Below, piece after piece: positions 49,284-60,769 of a DNA stretch of 64,000 nucleotides. The first letter of the stretch is position 1. Every line of letters starts with the position of its first letter. The notes under the pieces are model-generated. The model was not told the DNA's origin. It saw nothing but the letters and a program-made list of their open reading frames with translations, and ran no database searches. The stretch covers positions 423,962,138 through 424,026,137 of the forward strand of contig OY728120.1 of the NCBI GenBank assembly GCA_963277665.1. The letters are read 5' to 3'. Source of the DNA: Viscum album (lineage: Eukaryota > Streptophyta > Magnoliopsida > Santalales > Viscaceae). The translations under genes and the position numbers were made by a program.

Positions 49284-49682
49284 AGTTGAGATTTTTGATC
49301 ATATTATGAAATTTATTATTAGGCATAATAACAATGTTTAGACTTCCAAATCCCATTTCATTTGGTTTCTCATGAATAATATCATTCCATTATCCATCAT
49401 ATCCTCCATTATCATGAATCTTCCAGTTTCCATCCATATTCTAATACCCAAAAAGGATAGTGTGAGAGGAAAAAATCATACTAGGAAAACAACATAATAA
49501 AGTGGGAGTACCTTTAATATCTTTTATCTTAGGTTTAATTCTAAGATTGTTACCATAATTCTATGACTATAACCTATACTTAAACATAACCTTATGGATA
49601 TCCCTAAACGTACCTTAGAAATATCTCTTGGGATCTCACTAAAGTTTTTGCATCCTAGTTTCCAAAGGTAAAATAAACATTT

Positions 49683-49694
49683 CCTCTAATACCA
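49683..49694 (-). other. L1 primer-binding site
   Basis: CCTCTAATACCA is the complement of TGGTATTAGAGG, a one- or two-base variant of the initiator Met tRNA PBS. It is two bases from the LTR D edge. Confidence 0.75.
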
Positions 49695-51343
49695 ACTGTA
49701 GATAACCACAACTTAACATACATGGAAGTTGCATTAATTTTGTGGAATTCTTAATACATAACAAAAATAGACACTCAAGGACCATAATAGTTTAGTGTCT
49801 TTGGAAACTCAGAACATAATCTTCTAATCATGGTGAATGATCTTCAACATCTCCCATAAAGATCTTCCCCTTTTGTTTTCTTACCTAAAACCTTTATTTA
49901 TATCCTATGGAAAAGAAAACATAAAAAGGATGAGATCAAATGCTCTTTAAGGGTAAACATGGAAAAGATAAAACAATCCATAATCATTTCAATGTAAAAT
50001 CATTAACAAAAATATAAACATCAAAATCATGAGTAATGACATAAAGCATGATAGTACATAAGGCGTAGATCATAATGGAACATCAATCATCATAAAATAT
50101 CATGGGAATAAAACATGTTATTCTGGAAAACCATTAAGCACATGATATGATTTCCATAGTTTCCAAGGCATTGCTGCCAAGACCATCATAGTGGACAAAG
50201 TCCATTACTGAACTGGTTTTACATGTCGTTCCAGCCCTGTATTACTGAACCAGATTTACTTTCCATTCCATCCATTTCTATCTAATGATATATATATATT
50301 TACCCAATGCATTGTAGGGATATATAGGTTCCACCTATATCATAATTAAATCATTCTTTCATGTGCCACAAAATCATAAATCATAAATCATAGCATAACC
50401 CATGCAATAAAAATGGGATTCTTAAACATCAAGCCATCATAACATAATCCATATAAGACAAATGGATATTATTTCATCATAAAAAAATAAAACCATTTAA
50501 ATAATAGAGACATTATAATTTATACATAATCATACTAAATAATTTAATCTTATATGGGAAATAGTTTGGATAAAACACTTAAAATGAATTTTTGAGGAAA
50601 ATATCCTTTCTTCTTCAAAATAATTTTATTTTCACAAAATGAAATGTAATTTTAAAAGAAAAAGATATTTTTGAAAATAATCATGAAATCATTTAGAGGA
50701 ATATACATTAAAATTAGGCTTTATAAAACTGTAAAAATCTGTTCATGCTGTATAAGTTAAAAAAACATTCTTCTCATACTTTTTATAGGAAAAATCAAAA
50801 AGTACCTCAAATGGTAAACAAAAGAAAGATTCATTCCATACCTTGTGGTAAAAGTAATAAAAGGGTAAAAATGAATTTAAACATACATGGAATAATAGTA
50901 AACATTTTATGAAAACATTTTGAGAAAACATGGAAATGGATGATAAATATCACCCCAGTAAATACTTACGTATAAGTAATCTCGAATAAGAATGAGATTG
51001 GAAAATTATCTCTTACCTTATGTCAAATTTCTTCTGTACGTGTCCGAAACTCTTGTATAGTGGGTTTAAACATATTATTAACTTGTAACAGAACCATAAT
51101 AATATTTATTATATCATATATGATTCACTTATGACTCTATATTACCCTTTCTTTTGTCAATTCCATGTTAAAGCAGCGTTTTGGGTAAAATCATTTCATT
51201 TATTGTACGTGTTTGGACTTTTTGATCATGATATTATTACTTATATCCAGATTTACCTAATTCAAGAATATAAAACAAGATTTATATATAGTATATATTC
51301 ATCATATAAATATATATTATAGATCTATAAATGGAATGAAATA

Positions 51344-51768
51344 CACCATTCATTGAGAGGGTAGGCCGTACGTACGCATGAACGCTGTTTTAATTTCCTT
51401 ATTGAATTAAATGGAATTAAATAAATGAAACATATATGTACATAAATATAGAATCATTACTATGTAATATATTTCATGATTACTTATTATATATACTCTA
51501 TAATCATTCATGAATGGTTAACATGGATAATGAATCTCATCGCATCGTGGAGACGGTAATCTGTATGTACGCACAAGCGATGATATTGTTCCCATAATTA
51601 TTTAATGGAATTGGAATGGATGATATAATATATAATAATTAGTATGATGTTATAATAAGCATATATAGTTATTATTTCCACCATTATACCCATCAAAGTA
51701 TGGTGGTAGCAGAAATATAGATTACACCACGACGTGGAGACGATATTTCGTACATACGCACTCGTGGT
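51344..51768 (-). repeat. Three spaced hairpins in LTR D
   Basis: Hairpins at 51,344-51,387, 51,537-51,583 and 51,725-51,768, 193 and 188 bp apart exactly as in LTR C. The first keeps CGTACGTACG. The second and third read TGTATGTACG and CGTACATACG, differing by C-to-T or G-to-A changes. Confidence 0.8.
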
Positions 51769-52101
51769 AATGTTTTTTCCGTAAGATGGATAGAAGGTGA
51801 AATAGGGTTGTTTAATATTTATAATAAAATATAAGTATATAATTGATACTGATTTTATTACTTTATGTTGAAAAAAATAAAGAATAGGAAGTAGAAGAAG
51901 AAACAAATTTGAAATAATCGGTAAAGGATATTACCTCTTCTTCGACGCGCCTCTTCTAAACCTTCTCTTTGGGCACTAAATTTGGTCTTTGAAGAGTACC
52001 AGGACCTCTAGTATCTTTATATGGAATTGTAGAAGAGAAATGTATAGGGTTTGGCAGAGCTTGAATGCTCAAAATGTTGTGAGGAGGAGAGGGAGGAGGT
52101 G

Positions 52102-52114
52102 CCCTTTTATAATA
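52102..52114 (-). promoter_or_regulatory. TATA box of LTR D
   Basis: CCCTTTTATAATA, complement TATTATAAAAGGG, followed by CCTCCTCCCTCTCCTCC on the element strand. It would drive the genomic transcript of L1. Confidence 0.65.
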
Positions 52115-54316
52115 GAGGAGAGGGGTACTTTTGGAAACCTTTAAAATATTAATTTATAATAAACTCAAAATCCACTTAAAAACTCCAAAAATGACTCAAA
52201 TACAAATATTAGATGATATAGTGTAGTAATAGAATCCAAAAATAAAATATAGACATGTTGGGAATTTATTTTAAACCTTATCAACTTGATTTATCCTTAT
52301 TTAATCTATTTCATTTTATTTGTGGTGATAATATTCTAAATTTTTAATTTTTATAAATAATTACTTATGTGTTTTTAATTGTACACAATTGTCTAATTTA
52401 TGGAATTTTAGAACATATAAATTTCAATTTATAATTTTTAAATATTTTTGTGATTTTTAAACAATTTAATAATATGTTATTTTTTTAAAATATCAATACT
52501 GTCAATTTTGACACTATTCAGTTATTTGAATCTAAATTAAATCTACACAGAAGATATGTTCGAAAAGAATATTTAAAATATTCCTAATGAGTAATATTCA
52601 ACTATAAAAATATTTGATCACATTAATTAGTTGATATAATATTTACTTTAATATTTTTAAAACTATTTATTTGATATTTCTCTTAATAAACTAATTACTA
52701 CAACATTTTTGTATAATTATTTACTATAATAATTTTTTGCATAAAAATTAAAAATAAAATACTATGATTAAGATAAATGTAATTTATTTCATATTAATAC
52801 ATTTAGTAGAATTTATCTTCTAAATCATCCAAATTTAAAAAATTTATCTTTATTAAAGTATGAAGGTGACAACTTTGACATTATTTAAAATAATATAATA
52901 TAAATGTCATAATCTATTTTATAAGGATCTAAATGGTCCAAAAGTCGACACTTGGATGATTATGGTGTATATATAATTGACCAATAAGTTTTTGTCAAGT
53001 GGTTGGGTATTTTTATGGGTATTAGTATTTTCATAAAAACAATATTATTGATTTTTCACTAAATAAATAATTTCAGCATCATTAATGTATATGCTATTAA
53101 TGTAATTAAATATTTATTAAAAATGAAAAATAAATTACCATAACAAATAAAAAAATTTATCATTAAAATTAGTATTTATAAATGAATATATATTATGTAT
53201 AACCTTATATTAAAAAAACATTAATTATTAAAGTTTGAGGGAGACATATTTCACTTTTTTTAAATAAAATAAATTAAAGGTCTTAATCACATCCAAGTGG
53301 GTTCCAAAAAATTCCATTTAGACCCAATTATATTTTAGGACGAAATATAATCATCCAATTATATTAATACAAGTTTTAAGTGATTTTATAATATTATATT
53401 TACCCTTTAATTACCTTATTTACCTTTAACTATTGTAAATAAAATTTACCGTAGTTACTATTCATAATGTCTAAAAATATAAAGTATTCTATTAATATAA
53501 TTTTGACATACTGATTCCAAATATAGAATTAATTTTTCTAAATTAGAAACAAATAAGTTGCATTATTTAATTTAAAATTAATCTGACTGTTGAGAAAACG
53601 AGTTCTAAATGTTAAAACATTGCAAAAGATTGAAATGTTTTTACCTACTAATTCAATGTAAAATTAATGATAATGACATAAATAATATTAAATGACAAAA
53701 ATATATTCCATTTATACTTTAAAACCATTCAATATTATAATTTAACTATATAAATTATCTTGATGAAAAATTTTGTTTTTAATTAAAATTTAGCGTAATT
53801 TTACTATTCTTCAAAATATGAAAGTTAGCAGAAAAATATTAAAATTATTCAATGTTAATTTTTATATCCTTATTGAAATAAATAAGTATATTTAATCAAA
53901 TTAAACTTATAAATGTGTAAAAAACTAGATTTAATGTGGGTGTGCCATCAAAAGGCGGAAAAACTGCATTTTTTGAAAAATACTTATTTTACCCGAGAAA
54001 TTTATTTTGTTCTCATACCATTTTCTAGAATATGTGTATGATGAATGATATTTTTATACAATTAAAAATGTTTTTAATACTATTCATAATAGCTAGCTCA
54101 TAATATATCATTTTTTAGTGAAACTCGGTATTGTGTACAACACACGCTATTGAGGAACGTCTCTCTTGCGTGAAACACACGCCAAGAATAATATTTACGT
54201 ATAATAAAAGATAAAATGGTGTTGCATATAGAAAAAGATAATTTTTTTGTATCGTACAACACAAGACATCAAAGAAATCAAATATAATTTTTCTTATAAA
54301 ATCTCGGGGTGTTACA

Positions 54317-54500
54317 TAATTCTTCATGTTTATTATGAATTTTATTTATTATTGGAAGATATAGGGTTATAAGATCATTGATTTTTTCTTCATTATTTCT
54401 TTGAGATTATTGGATATTTTAGTGGAATTGGATATAAAACCAAGGGTTTAGATATTATTAAGAAGTTATTATGAAAACTACCACCATTATACAGTCTAAC
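54317..54500. other. Flank between L1 and the G4 LTR
   Basis: About 180 bp without features. It starts with TAATT, the right-hand target duplication candidate of L1 (left copy TAAAT at 42,788-42,792). Confidence 0.4.
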
Positions 54501-55334
54501 AGCATAACGACCAGACCCATACTAAGGCTCGAGCTGCAATTACCTCAATCCCACCTGCATAGGCCAGGGGCTAGTGAATATTGCTGAAGGAACAAAAAAC
54601 TAAGGGAGGCCTTTTCCTAAAAACTTTTACACACACGCAACCAACTCAATGAAAAATTATAGAGGAAATTAATGAAAGATATAACACTACTATAAAATGG
54701 AAACCAAGCATTTATGCATCAACCTCTAAAAAGTAGAACTACAAGAAACCTAAAGCTGAAAGGGAAAGGGGAAAAAATACACAACCAGCTAGAAAAGTGC
54801 CACAAGATAGCAACATGTGAAAAAACTAAAATAGATGGGAGAGTGCCACTCATGAATCCTAAGGTACGACCACTACATGAATCCCAATCTCCCTGTATCC
54901 CTAAGCTCCTCTGATATCACGATCAAACTATCCATTGTCGGCAAGGGCACAAAAAATGCCGAAAAATCCAAAGAAGGGGTGGGTATATGAATACTAATTA
55001 AAAATTACCAAAGGGTCGAGGGTGCCAAAAGAGAGGTACTAAATAGGGGAGAAGTAAGAAATATAATAGAAGGAGACTAGTATGAGAACAAGGTATACTA
55101 ATAGTGAACAAGATTTCAACTCTACCGAACAAGAGAGTGAAAGAAGACTCATCCAAACACAAGGAGCTTGAAACAGTGAGGAGATGAACTCCCCATCAAA
55201 TCATCTCTACCTATAGTAGGAGAGTCGACTCTTCTAACCATGAGAAGCTAGACACAGAAAGCATGTGTCATACCTCGTGCATCTTCACTTCTCTTGGAAG
55301 GGGAGTAGCCAAAACCCAAGGAGTAGTCACTAGA

Positions 55335-55339
<5 letters not shown>

Positions 55340-55369
<30 letters not shown>
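55340..55369. repeat. (AT)n microsatellite
   Basis: About 15 uninterrupted AT dinucleotides within the G4 LTR. Confidence 0.95.
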
Positions 55370-55370
<1 letters not shown>

Positions 55371-55740
55371 TCAATCAATGAAACTCAAACAAGGGAGTAA
55401 GGGGATCTCCATCTCATATCTCATCCCAAGAATGTGAGTAGCCAAAAGTTCCAGGTAAAACCATCTGCAAAGCCTAAAACATCATCACATCTGCCCAGGA
55501 AGCCCAAGTCAAAGGGATCCAAATCACCACACATTGATTCTATCTGCTTTGGGTGGCACTAACTCGCCCGCATGGTTTTAGGTCATGTCATAATGACACA
55601 TCTCAGTGGATAAATTGGCCATATTCCTTGTGGGTCCTTTGGTAAGTCGAACCTTGCCTCTCCACCATGTATCTTGGTCGAGTGTCTTCTGTGAACCATC
55701 AAGGACTACACTACCTGGGCTAATGGGAGGGTTAAACTGA

Positions 55741-55915
55741 TATCTCCTCAGGGACTACATTCTGGGTTAGCCTCGTATCTCCTTAGGGGATACTCTCTAG
55801 GCCAGACTAGTATCTTTTAGGGAACTATGCTCTTGGTCAGTCTGATATCTCATTAGGGACTATGCTCTGGGTATGCCCAATATCTCTTTGGGGACTATGC
55901 TACCCAGCCTGGCAG
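55741..55915. repeat. 35-bp minisatellite, five units
   Basis: TATCTC motifs recur at 55,741, 55,776, 55,811, 55,846 and 55,881, exactly 35 bp apart, in units like TATCTCCTTAGGGACTATGC. Confidence 0.9.
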
Positions 55916-55933
55916 GTGGGTCAGCCTAGAACA

Positions 55934-56215
55934 GCATTGGTCATCCCTACTGAATGGTACCTCTCAGAAATCAATGAGGATCATTGGAAATCCCTACTAG
56001 ATGTTACCTCTCAGGAAAGCATGGGGGTATACTGATCATCCCTACTGGATGGTACATCTCAAAAAATCATCGAGGAAATATGATCATCTCTGCTAGATGG
56101 TACGTCTCGAAAAGGCATCGAGGGACTCTGATAATCTCTGCTAGATGGTACCTCACAGAAATCACTGAGGAACATTGTCCATCCCTGATAGATGATACCT
56201 CTCAGAAAACATGCT
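55934..56215. repeat. 47-48-bp minisatellite, six units
   Basis: GGTACCTCTCAGAAATC-type motifs recur at 55,958, 56,005, 56,053, 56,101, 56,149 and 56,196. Units resemble ATCCCTACTAGATGGTACC plus a variable rest. It lies next to the 35-bp array with no sequence relation between them. Confidence 0.9.
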
Positions 56216-56929
56216 GCTACAATCATTAGGTGTCCCTCTGAATAGGCGTCACACCATGAACACCTCCCATTTTATAACAAAATCCACTACAGAGGGCACC
56301 ATCACTTTCGACATGAAAAAGTACTTAGGATATGCTACGCATATTCCAAAGTCTGAGTTGAAAATAAAGAGATGCGAGAAATAGATGATTTAAAAAGTGG
56401 TGCACAGTGCGTGTGGGTCCCACACATTGTGTGGCCCCACCTCTTCACCTGGTCATCTACCATTCCATACATGGGTACTAAACTCCAAATCAAGTACCCC
56501 TTCGGCATGCTAGTGTACTCCCATAGTACATGATATATCTAGACAAAAAAGTTGATGAGCATTCATTGCTCATTGTTAAACCAAAGAGAGAAAACATTAT
56601 TTTACTCACATTCCTCCTCAACAGAATTGGATAACCGAACGGAACACACCATTACGATCCCTGGAGAAAAAATCACAAGTTTGAATATTCATTCACCCTG
56701 AACGGACATCTGATGGAAATGTCATATATCGCCACATTGCACTTGAAGGGAATTACATGGGGCCCAGAAAACTGGCCTCAAAACAAATTTTATATATCAC
56801 AACATTGTGATACTATTAGAAAAACACATGGGAGTGACTACTTGTTTGCCCAGAATGGATACCCGATGAAAAAAGTCGCATTCCACCATAATGTGTATGA
56901 ACCGTCTTTGTAGGGCCCATACCTCAAAA

Positions 56930-57420
56930 TTGGTTTAAAAACCTGAAATTATTCCTGAAAGGATCGCCTCAATGTAAGGGTCATAACATTGCTGACATAT
57001 CACCAATCAAATGTCTTCTAGGAGAGTTACGACCGATGCAATATTCCACAATAATAATAATAATATTTGGGTGTTTTGTGGGCCCGAGCCATGAATCTGA
57101 ATTTAATATTCAACAATAGACTTGATTCGACCATCTTAAAGATAGAGTTACATTAGTGCGGATGGAAATTCAATCGGACATCACATGTGAGAGATAGTGA
57201 TGTTCAAATATTTAATAATAATAATAATATATTATTATTTGAGCGTTTCAAGTACCCAATCTGATAACCCAAAAAAGACATCCAATATTGGACTCAGAAT
57301 TTCCGTCTCAAAATGAGGGTCATACTGTTGTGATGATTTGTCAAACTAAGGTTTCACGGAGGAGTTACATACAAATTATGTTTTGACAACAAAAAATAAT
57401 AATATTATTATTATATTGTT
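56930..57420. repeat. Three diverged ~175-bp repeats, each ending in (AAT)n
   Basis: AAT/ATT runs lie at about 57,045, 57,212 and 57,395. Each is preceded by similar text, for example CTCAATGTAAGGGTCATAAC at 56,970 and CTCAAAATGAGGGTCATACT at 57,321, then GGAG(A)GTTAC. An ancient tandem duplication is the simplest reading. Confidence 0.6.
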
Positions 57421-59025
57421 GTTATTTTTCATAATTGATTTTTTTAAAACCTCATGTCCATGTTAAGCCACCCCCAAGACAAAAGTGGTTCCTCCTTTTT
57501 CATTGATTTCATGCCCACCACGCCCCATTCATATAAATAAAATAAAATAATACATCATTATCCTTAATTTATAATAATATATGGTAATGGGACTCACCTC
57601 TTATATGCCCAACACAAGGCCCTCCTATTTCACAATTTTATTCTGTAACTGGAACCCTAATTTCACGTCACTCCCGCACTTAGCACCTCCATCTCATCGG
57701 GTGTTCCACCACCTAACCAAAGGTACCTCACCATGATGGAAGCAGTATACCACTTTGGCAGCCAAACATGTCCACATTACCCCATCGAAGTGCATTAACT
57801 TCATCGAACACAAGTTCTTGGATTCACGCCTCCCCCACTGAAACCGTTGTCTACTACAACAGATCCTGGGTCTATTATGACCAAGTCTCACTGTCAATCA
57901 TGGCCTTCACTCAATCCAATATTCAATCCTTTTTTTTATCTCTAGTCAAATCATATCACACCTTAGTTTCATAGTCGATCTCACATTCATATTCAAGGAA
58001 CCAAATCGTTGCATCAAATATTTGTTATGTAATGATTTATTATTGTGTATTTGTCGAACCGACAGAAAAAATAAATTTCGATGACCAACTGGTGAATAAA
58101 AAAATCACAATTAACAAATTTGAAGAATAAAATCATATATTGTTTGGGTTATACTTTATTTTTTTCTATTACAATGATAAATGAAGAACAATAACAATAA
58201 TTAATAAAATGATAATGCAGTTTATTTCAATTTTTGGGATTGCGCAAGGAGGCACAAATTAAAGTTTAAATTATCAACATGCTCAATGATTAATTAGAAG
58301 CGTAAATACACGAAAGATGAGTCCTACCTGGATTGGATCATTATATGTTGACGAAGGATGCCTACATCAATGAAGGAGGGGGGTCCGTTGCATTTGAAAC
58401 TTATTGATCTGTCTAGAATCAGAAGTTCATCGTCGTTCATTCTTCGTTCATCAACGAGAAAAAGAAGAGATGAAGGGAGGGTTTTTCATCATTGGACAAA
58501 CTAAATTATGAGGCCAACCCCCTCTAAAAATATAATTTATAAGCTCTAATTTGGTTAAAATAGTTTTTAATTAAATAATTAAATAAATAATCGTTTAATT
58601 ATTTAATTATTTTCCCACGATGGAAAATAATCCGAACACCCGACATCGAAAAAGGTTATAACCTTCCAAGGGTAAAGCCTACGTTTCATGCACATTAGTG
58701 GTCTCAAATTTCACATATGATCTGTCATCCAAGATTTATTCAGGCTTGAGCTATTAATTGAATAAATTAATAATTTAATTTGTCCATTTAACACACTACC
58801 AATGAGTGAGGGGTTCGATCATCCTGCAACGACTTATTTTATGTCGTACATAGGAGAAACACCATGTTCCGAACCCAACTGTGATCTCAGATTTATAATC
58901 CAATCAAATTTTTAAGAGATATCTCATCTTATTTAGTTAATTGTGAGTGATTATTATAAAAACACTTAACATTTTTATAAAATTAATTATGGGAACACTG
59001 GGCCTCAGAAATGCATTCCATCACA

Positions 59026-59040
59026 GTTCCCACCCCTAGA
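59026..59040 (-). other. G4 polypurine tract
   Basis: GTTCCCACCCCTAGA is the complement of TCTAGGGGTGGGAAC, ending at the TGTGATGG LTR start on the minus strand. Confidence 0.6.
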
Positions 59041-59080
59041 AATATTCATAGAAATATTTCAAAGTATTATTATGAAAAAA

Positions 59081-59284
59081 CTAAGTCTCTAAATTATTCC
59101 CCCCTTTAATATTTTCATCCTCAAAAAGAAAAACTAGGGAAATAGATCGAGATACCGATCCGCACTTAGCTCTCCCGCTCTGAAGGAAACCTCTAAATTT
59201 TTGTACTACCAAAGAATGTTGACCAAAGGGATGGCCCACCCTCATAAGGGTTTTTTCAGTTGATGATGTGTATATAAAAAACAC
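59081..59284 (-). pseudogene. G4 probable polyprotein C-terminal fragment
   Basis: A 67-codon minus-strand stretch ends VFLFEDENIKGGNNLET, like the FEDE...GG ending of many plant gypsy polyproteins just before the PPT. Here it is 40 bp from the PPT. Nothing between it and gag (about 59,285-59,690) is recognisable as protease, RT or integrase, so nearly all of pol is missing. Confidence 0.4.
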
Positions 59285-59689
59285 ATATCTCCTTAGTTAC
59301 GACATGTGTAAGTTGTCATGTACCCACTCCAACTATTTGGGGTAAGGGGAAAAGGTATGTAACCTCACCATTTCATTGCATAGTCTCGAATGAACTGATA
59401 TAACATGGGGGATAGTTTGCCTCCCCACCTGAATCTCTACATCCCATGTCACAAATGGAATCATTATCTGTCACTAGAATATAGTCTCATGATTCCCTCA
59501 TTTAGAATATCCATATTGTGAAACACCAACATATATCTGGTCACACAAGATTTCACAGTTGCTGCATCACAACCAAGACTCCCTTATGTCCTCGAGAAGT
59601 GATTGAGTCAACACCATCGACTGAATAGAAGTTGTACCCTACTACTCTACTGGGGTCAGTAGCACAGATGTTAAATGCTCTGAAGCATC

Positions 59690-60660
59690 CCACACGACAT
59701 GATTCTGGGACTTCCCACACTTCTCGCTAAGGGAGTCTTCTAAACAACCGCACCTTAAGTGCAGATGTTAGTAGAAATCGTCCACCACACTTCCTCTATG
59801 CTATCTAGGCCCCATATGACCACGTTTCTGAGACCAATCATGATAAGATCTCCTACGTTGAGATTTCATCATATGGTATCTTCTAGTTCCAGCAGACATC
59901 TCAGCTCTGTTGCGGCCACTACCACAAGCAGCTATACTACATTCTTCTAACAAAAATATCTCAATCACCAATTCATGTTCAAACACTGACATAGGTGGGG
60001 ATGTCTAAGGGATCTATGATAGCATGAATCTCTCTACGGAGTCTCGTCCCAAATTTCCACGCACGGATGTAGCCGTTATATATCATGTCCAGAGAGTAGA
60101 TTGAATGCTCTGTGAACCTAGTCACATACTCATTCACCATCATCCCTTCCCACCCGCACTGGAGAAGCTCCTGAAGTCCAATGGAGCGAAGAAGGAGGGG
60201 TATAACTACTCATGAAATAGCTATTTTAAGTCATCCCATGATAGTAAAAACTCACCATGTATCTGAGTAACCAAGCTCCACCAACTTCCAAATACTCCAG
60301 GGAAAAATGTTGGCTTCCAAAGCAACCATTTGATCTGCCAGTGTCCATACAAGCCTGAAGAGGGAAACCACCATATCTAGCAAAACATTCGCTATCTGAG
60401 GGTCTGGCTCTCTACAGAACCACAACAGTCTCTGGTGCTATAAGTCATGATGTGCCCTCAGCCAACACATGTCCTCATCCCACGCTACTAGGGATGTCTA
60501 CTTCCCAATAGGTAGAGGTGATACTACCTGCCCACCTAGAGAAATGTGCTATCATGATGGGTCCTAAACTAAGGCCTCGTTTCTCACTGGATCGTTATCA
60601 GGAACTGTAGCTAGTATCCATGTTGTCTCGCATCGCAGGGACATCCTGAATTTTATCAAG
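59690..60660 (-). pseudogene. G4 gypsy gag remnant
   Basis: Minus-strand reading from about 60,640 gives IQDVPAMRDNMDTS. A degraded LEANIFPWSIWKLVELGYSD (about 60,265-60,330) matches the E..SWW..L core. MVNEYVTRFTEHSIYSLDM, then IRAWKFGTRLRREIHAIIDP and TYVSVFEHELVIE (59,970-60,150) follow, matching the V.EY...FTEL...A, R...F..GL...I and Y..V...AL.IE motifs of the retrotransposon gag domain. Stops and frameshifts are present. The copia element C2 begins 110 bp upstream, so the 5' end of G4 is displaced out of the window. Confidence 0.72.
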
Positions 60661-60769
60661 GAGTATCATGGCTGGATGAGCATATATATAAATATATATA
60701 CATCAACGGAAGTGGGGAGCTGACTCAAGAAGAAAATTTAGTACCCTAGGACACCCTGAGAGAGGGAAA

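Larger units (their letters stand above)
47427..49682 (-). other. L1 interior, mostly non-coding
   Basis: 2.3 kb between the LTRs. Apart from one 110-codon minus-strand stretch near the PBS side (48,951-49,283) and a SINE-like segment (48,105-48,222), no domain is visible on either strand. Confidence 0.7.
42793..54316 (-). mobile_element. L1: LARD-like LTR retrotransposon with 4.6 kb LTRs and 2.3 kb interior
   Basis: Two long direct repeats, 42,793-47,407 (4615 bp) and 49,697-54,316 (4620 bp), align over their whole length, roughly nine bases in ten by eye. A mutated Met-tRNA PBS complement lies at 49,683-49,694 and a PPT complement at 47,408-47,426, so the element is on the minus strand. 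The 5-bp flanks TAAAT and TAATT are a probable target duplication. The 2289-bp interior has no RT, integrase or RNase H. Very long LTRs with a short, mostly non-coding interior is the LARD pattern, implying mobilisation by another element's proteins. Confidence 0.88.
49697..54316 (-). repeat. L1 5' LTR (LTR D)
   Basis: Element-strand start TGTAACACCCCGAGATTTTAT (54,316 downward), a form common in plant gypsy-class LTRs. It contains the three hairpins (51,344-51,768), TATA box (52,102-52,114) and GTGTTGC palindromes near 54,130-54,260, all matching LTR C in order and spacing. Confidence 0.88.
54500..59025 (-). repeat. G4 3' LTR, long and rich in tandem repeats (left boundary uncertain)
   Basis: On the minus strand TGTGATGGAATGCATTTC begins at 59,025 directly after the purine tract TCTAGGGGTGGGAAC, so an LTR start is likely. 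Non-coding sequence then extends to about 54.5 kb, with 175-bp, 48-bp and 35-bp repeats. CATATAAATA near 57,531-57,540 is a plus-strand TATA-like sequence of unknown relevance. The ~4.5 kb length resembles L1's LTRs but the sequence is different. Without a second copy the left end is a guess. Confidence 0.5.
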
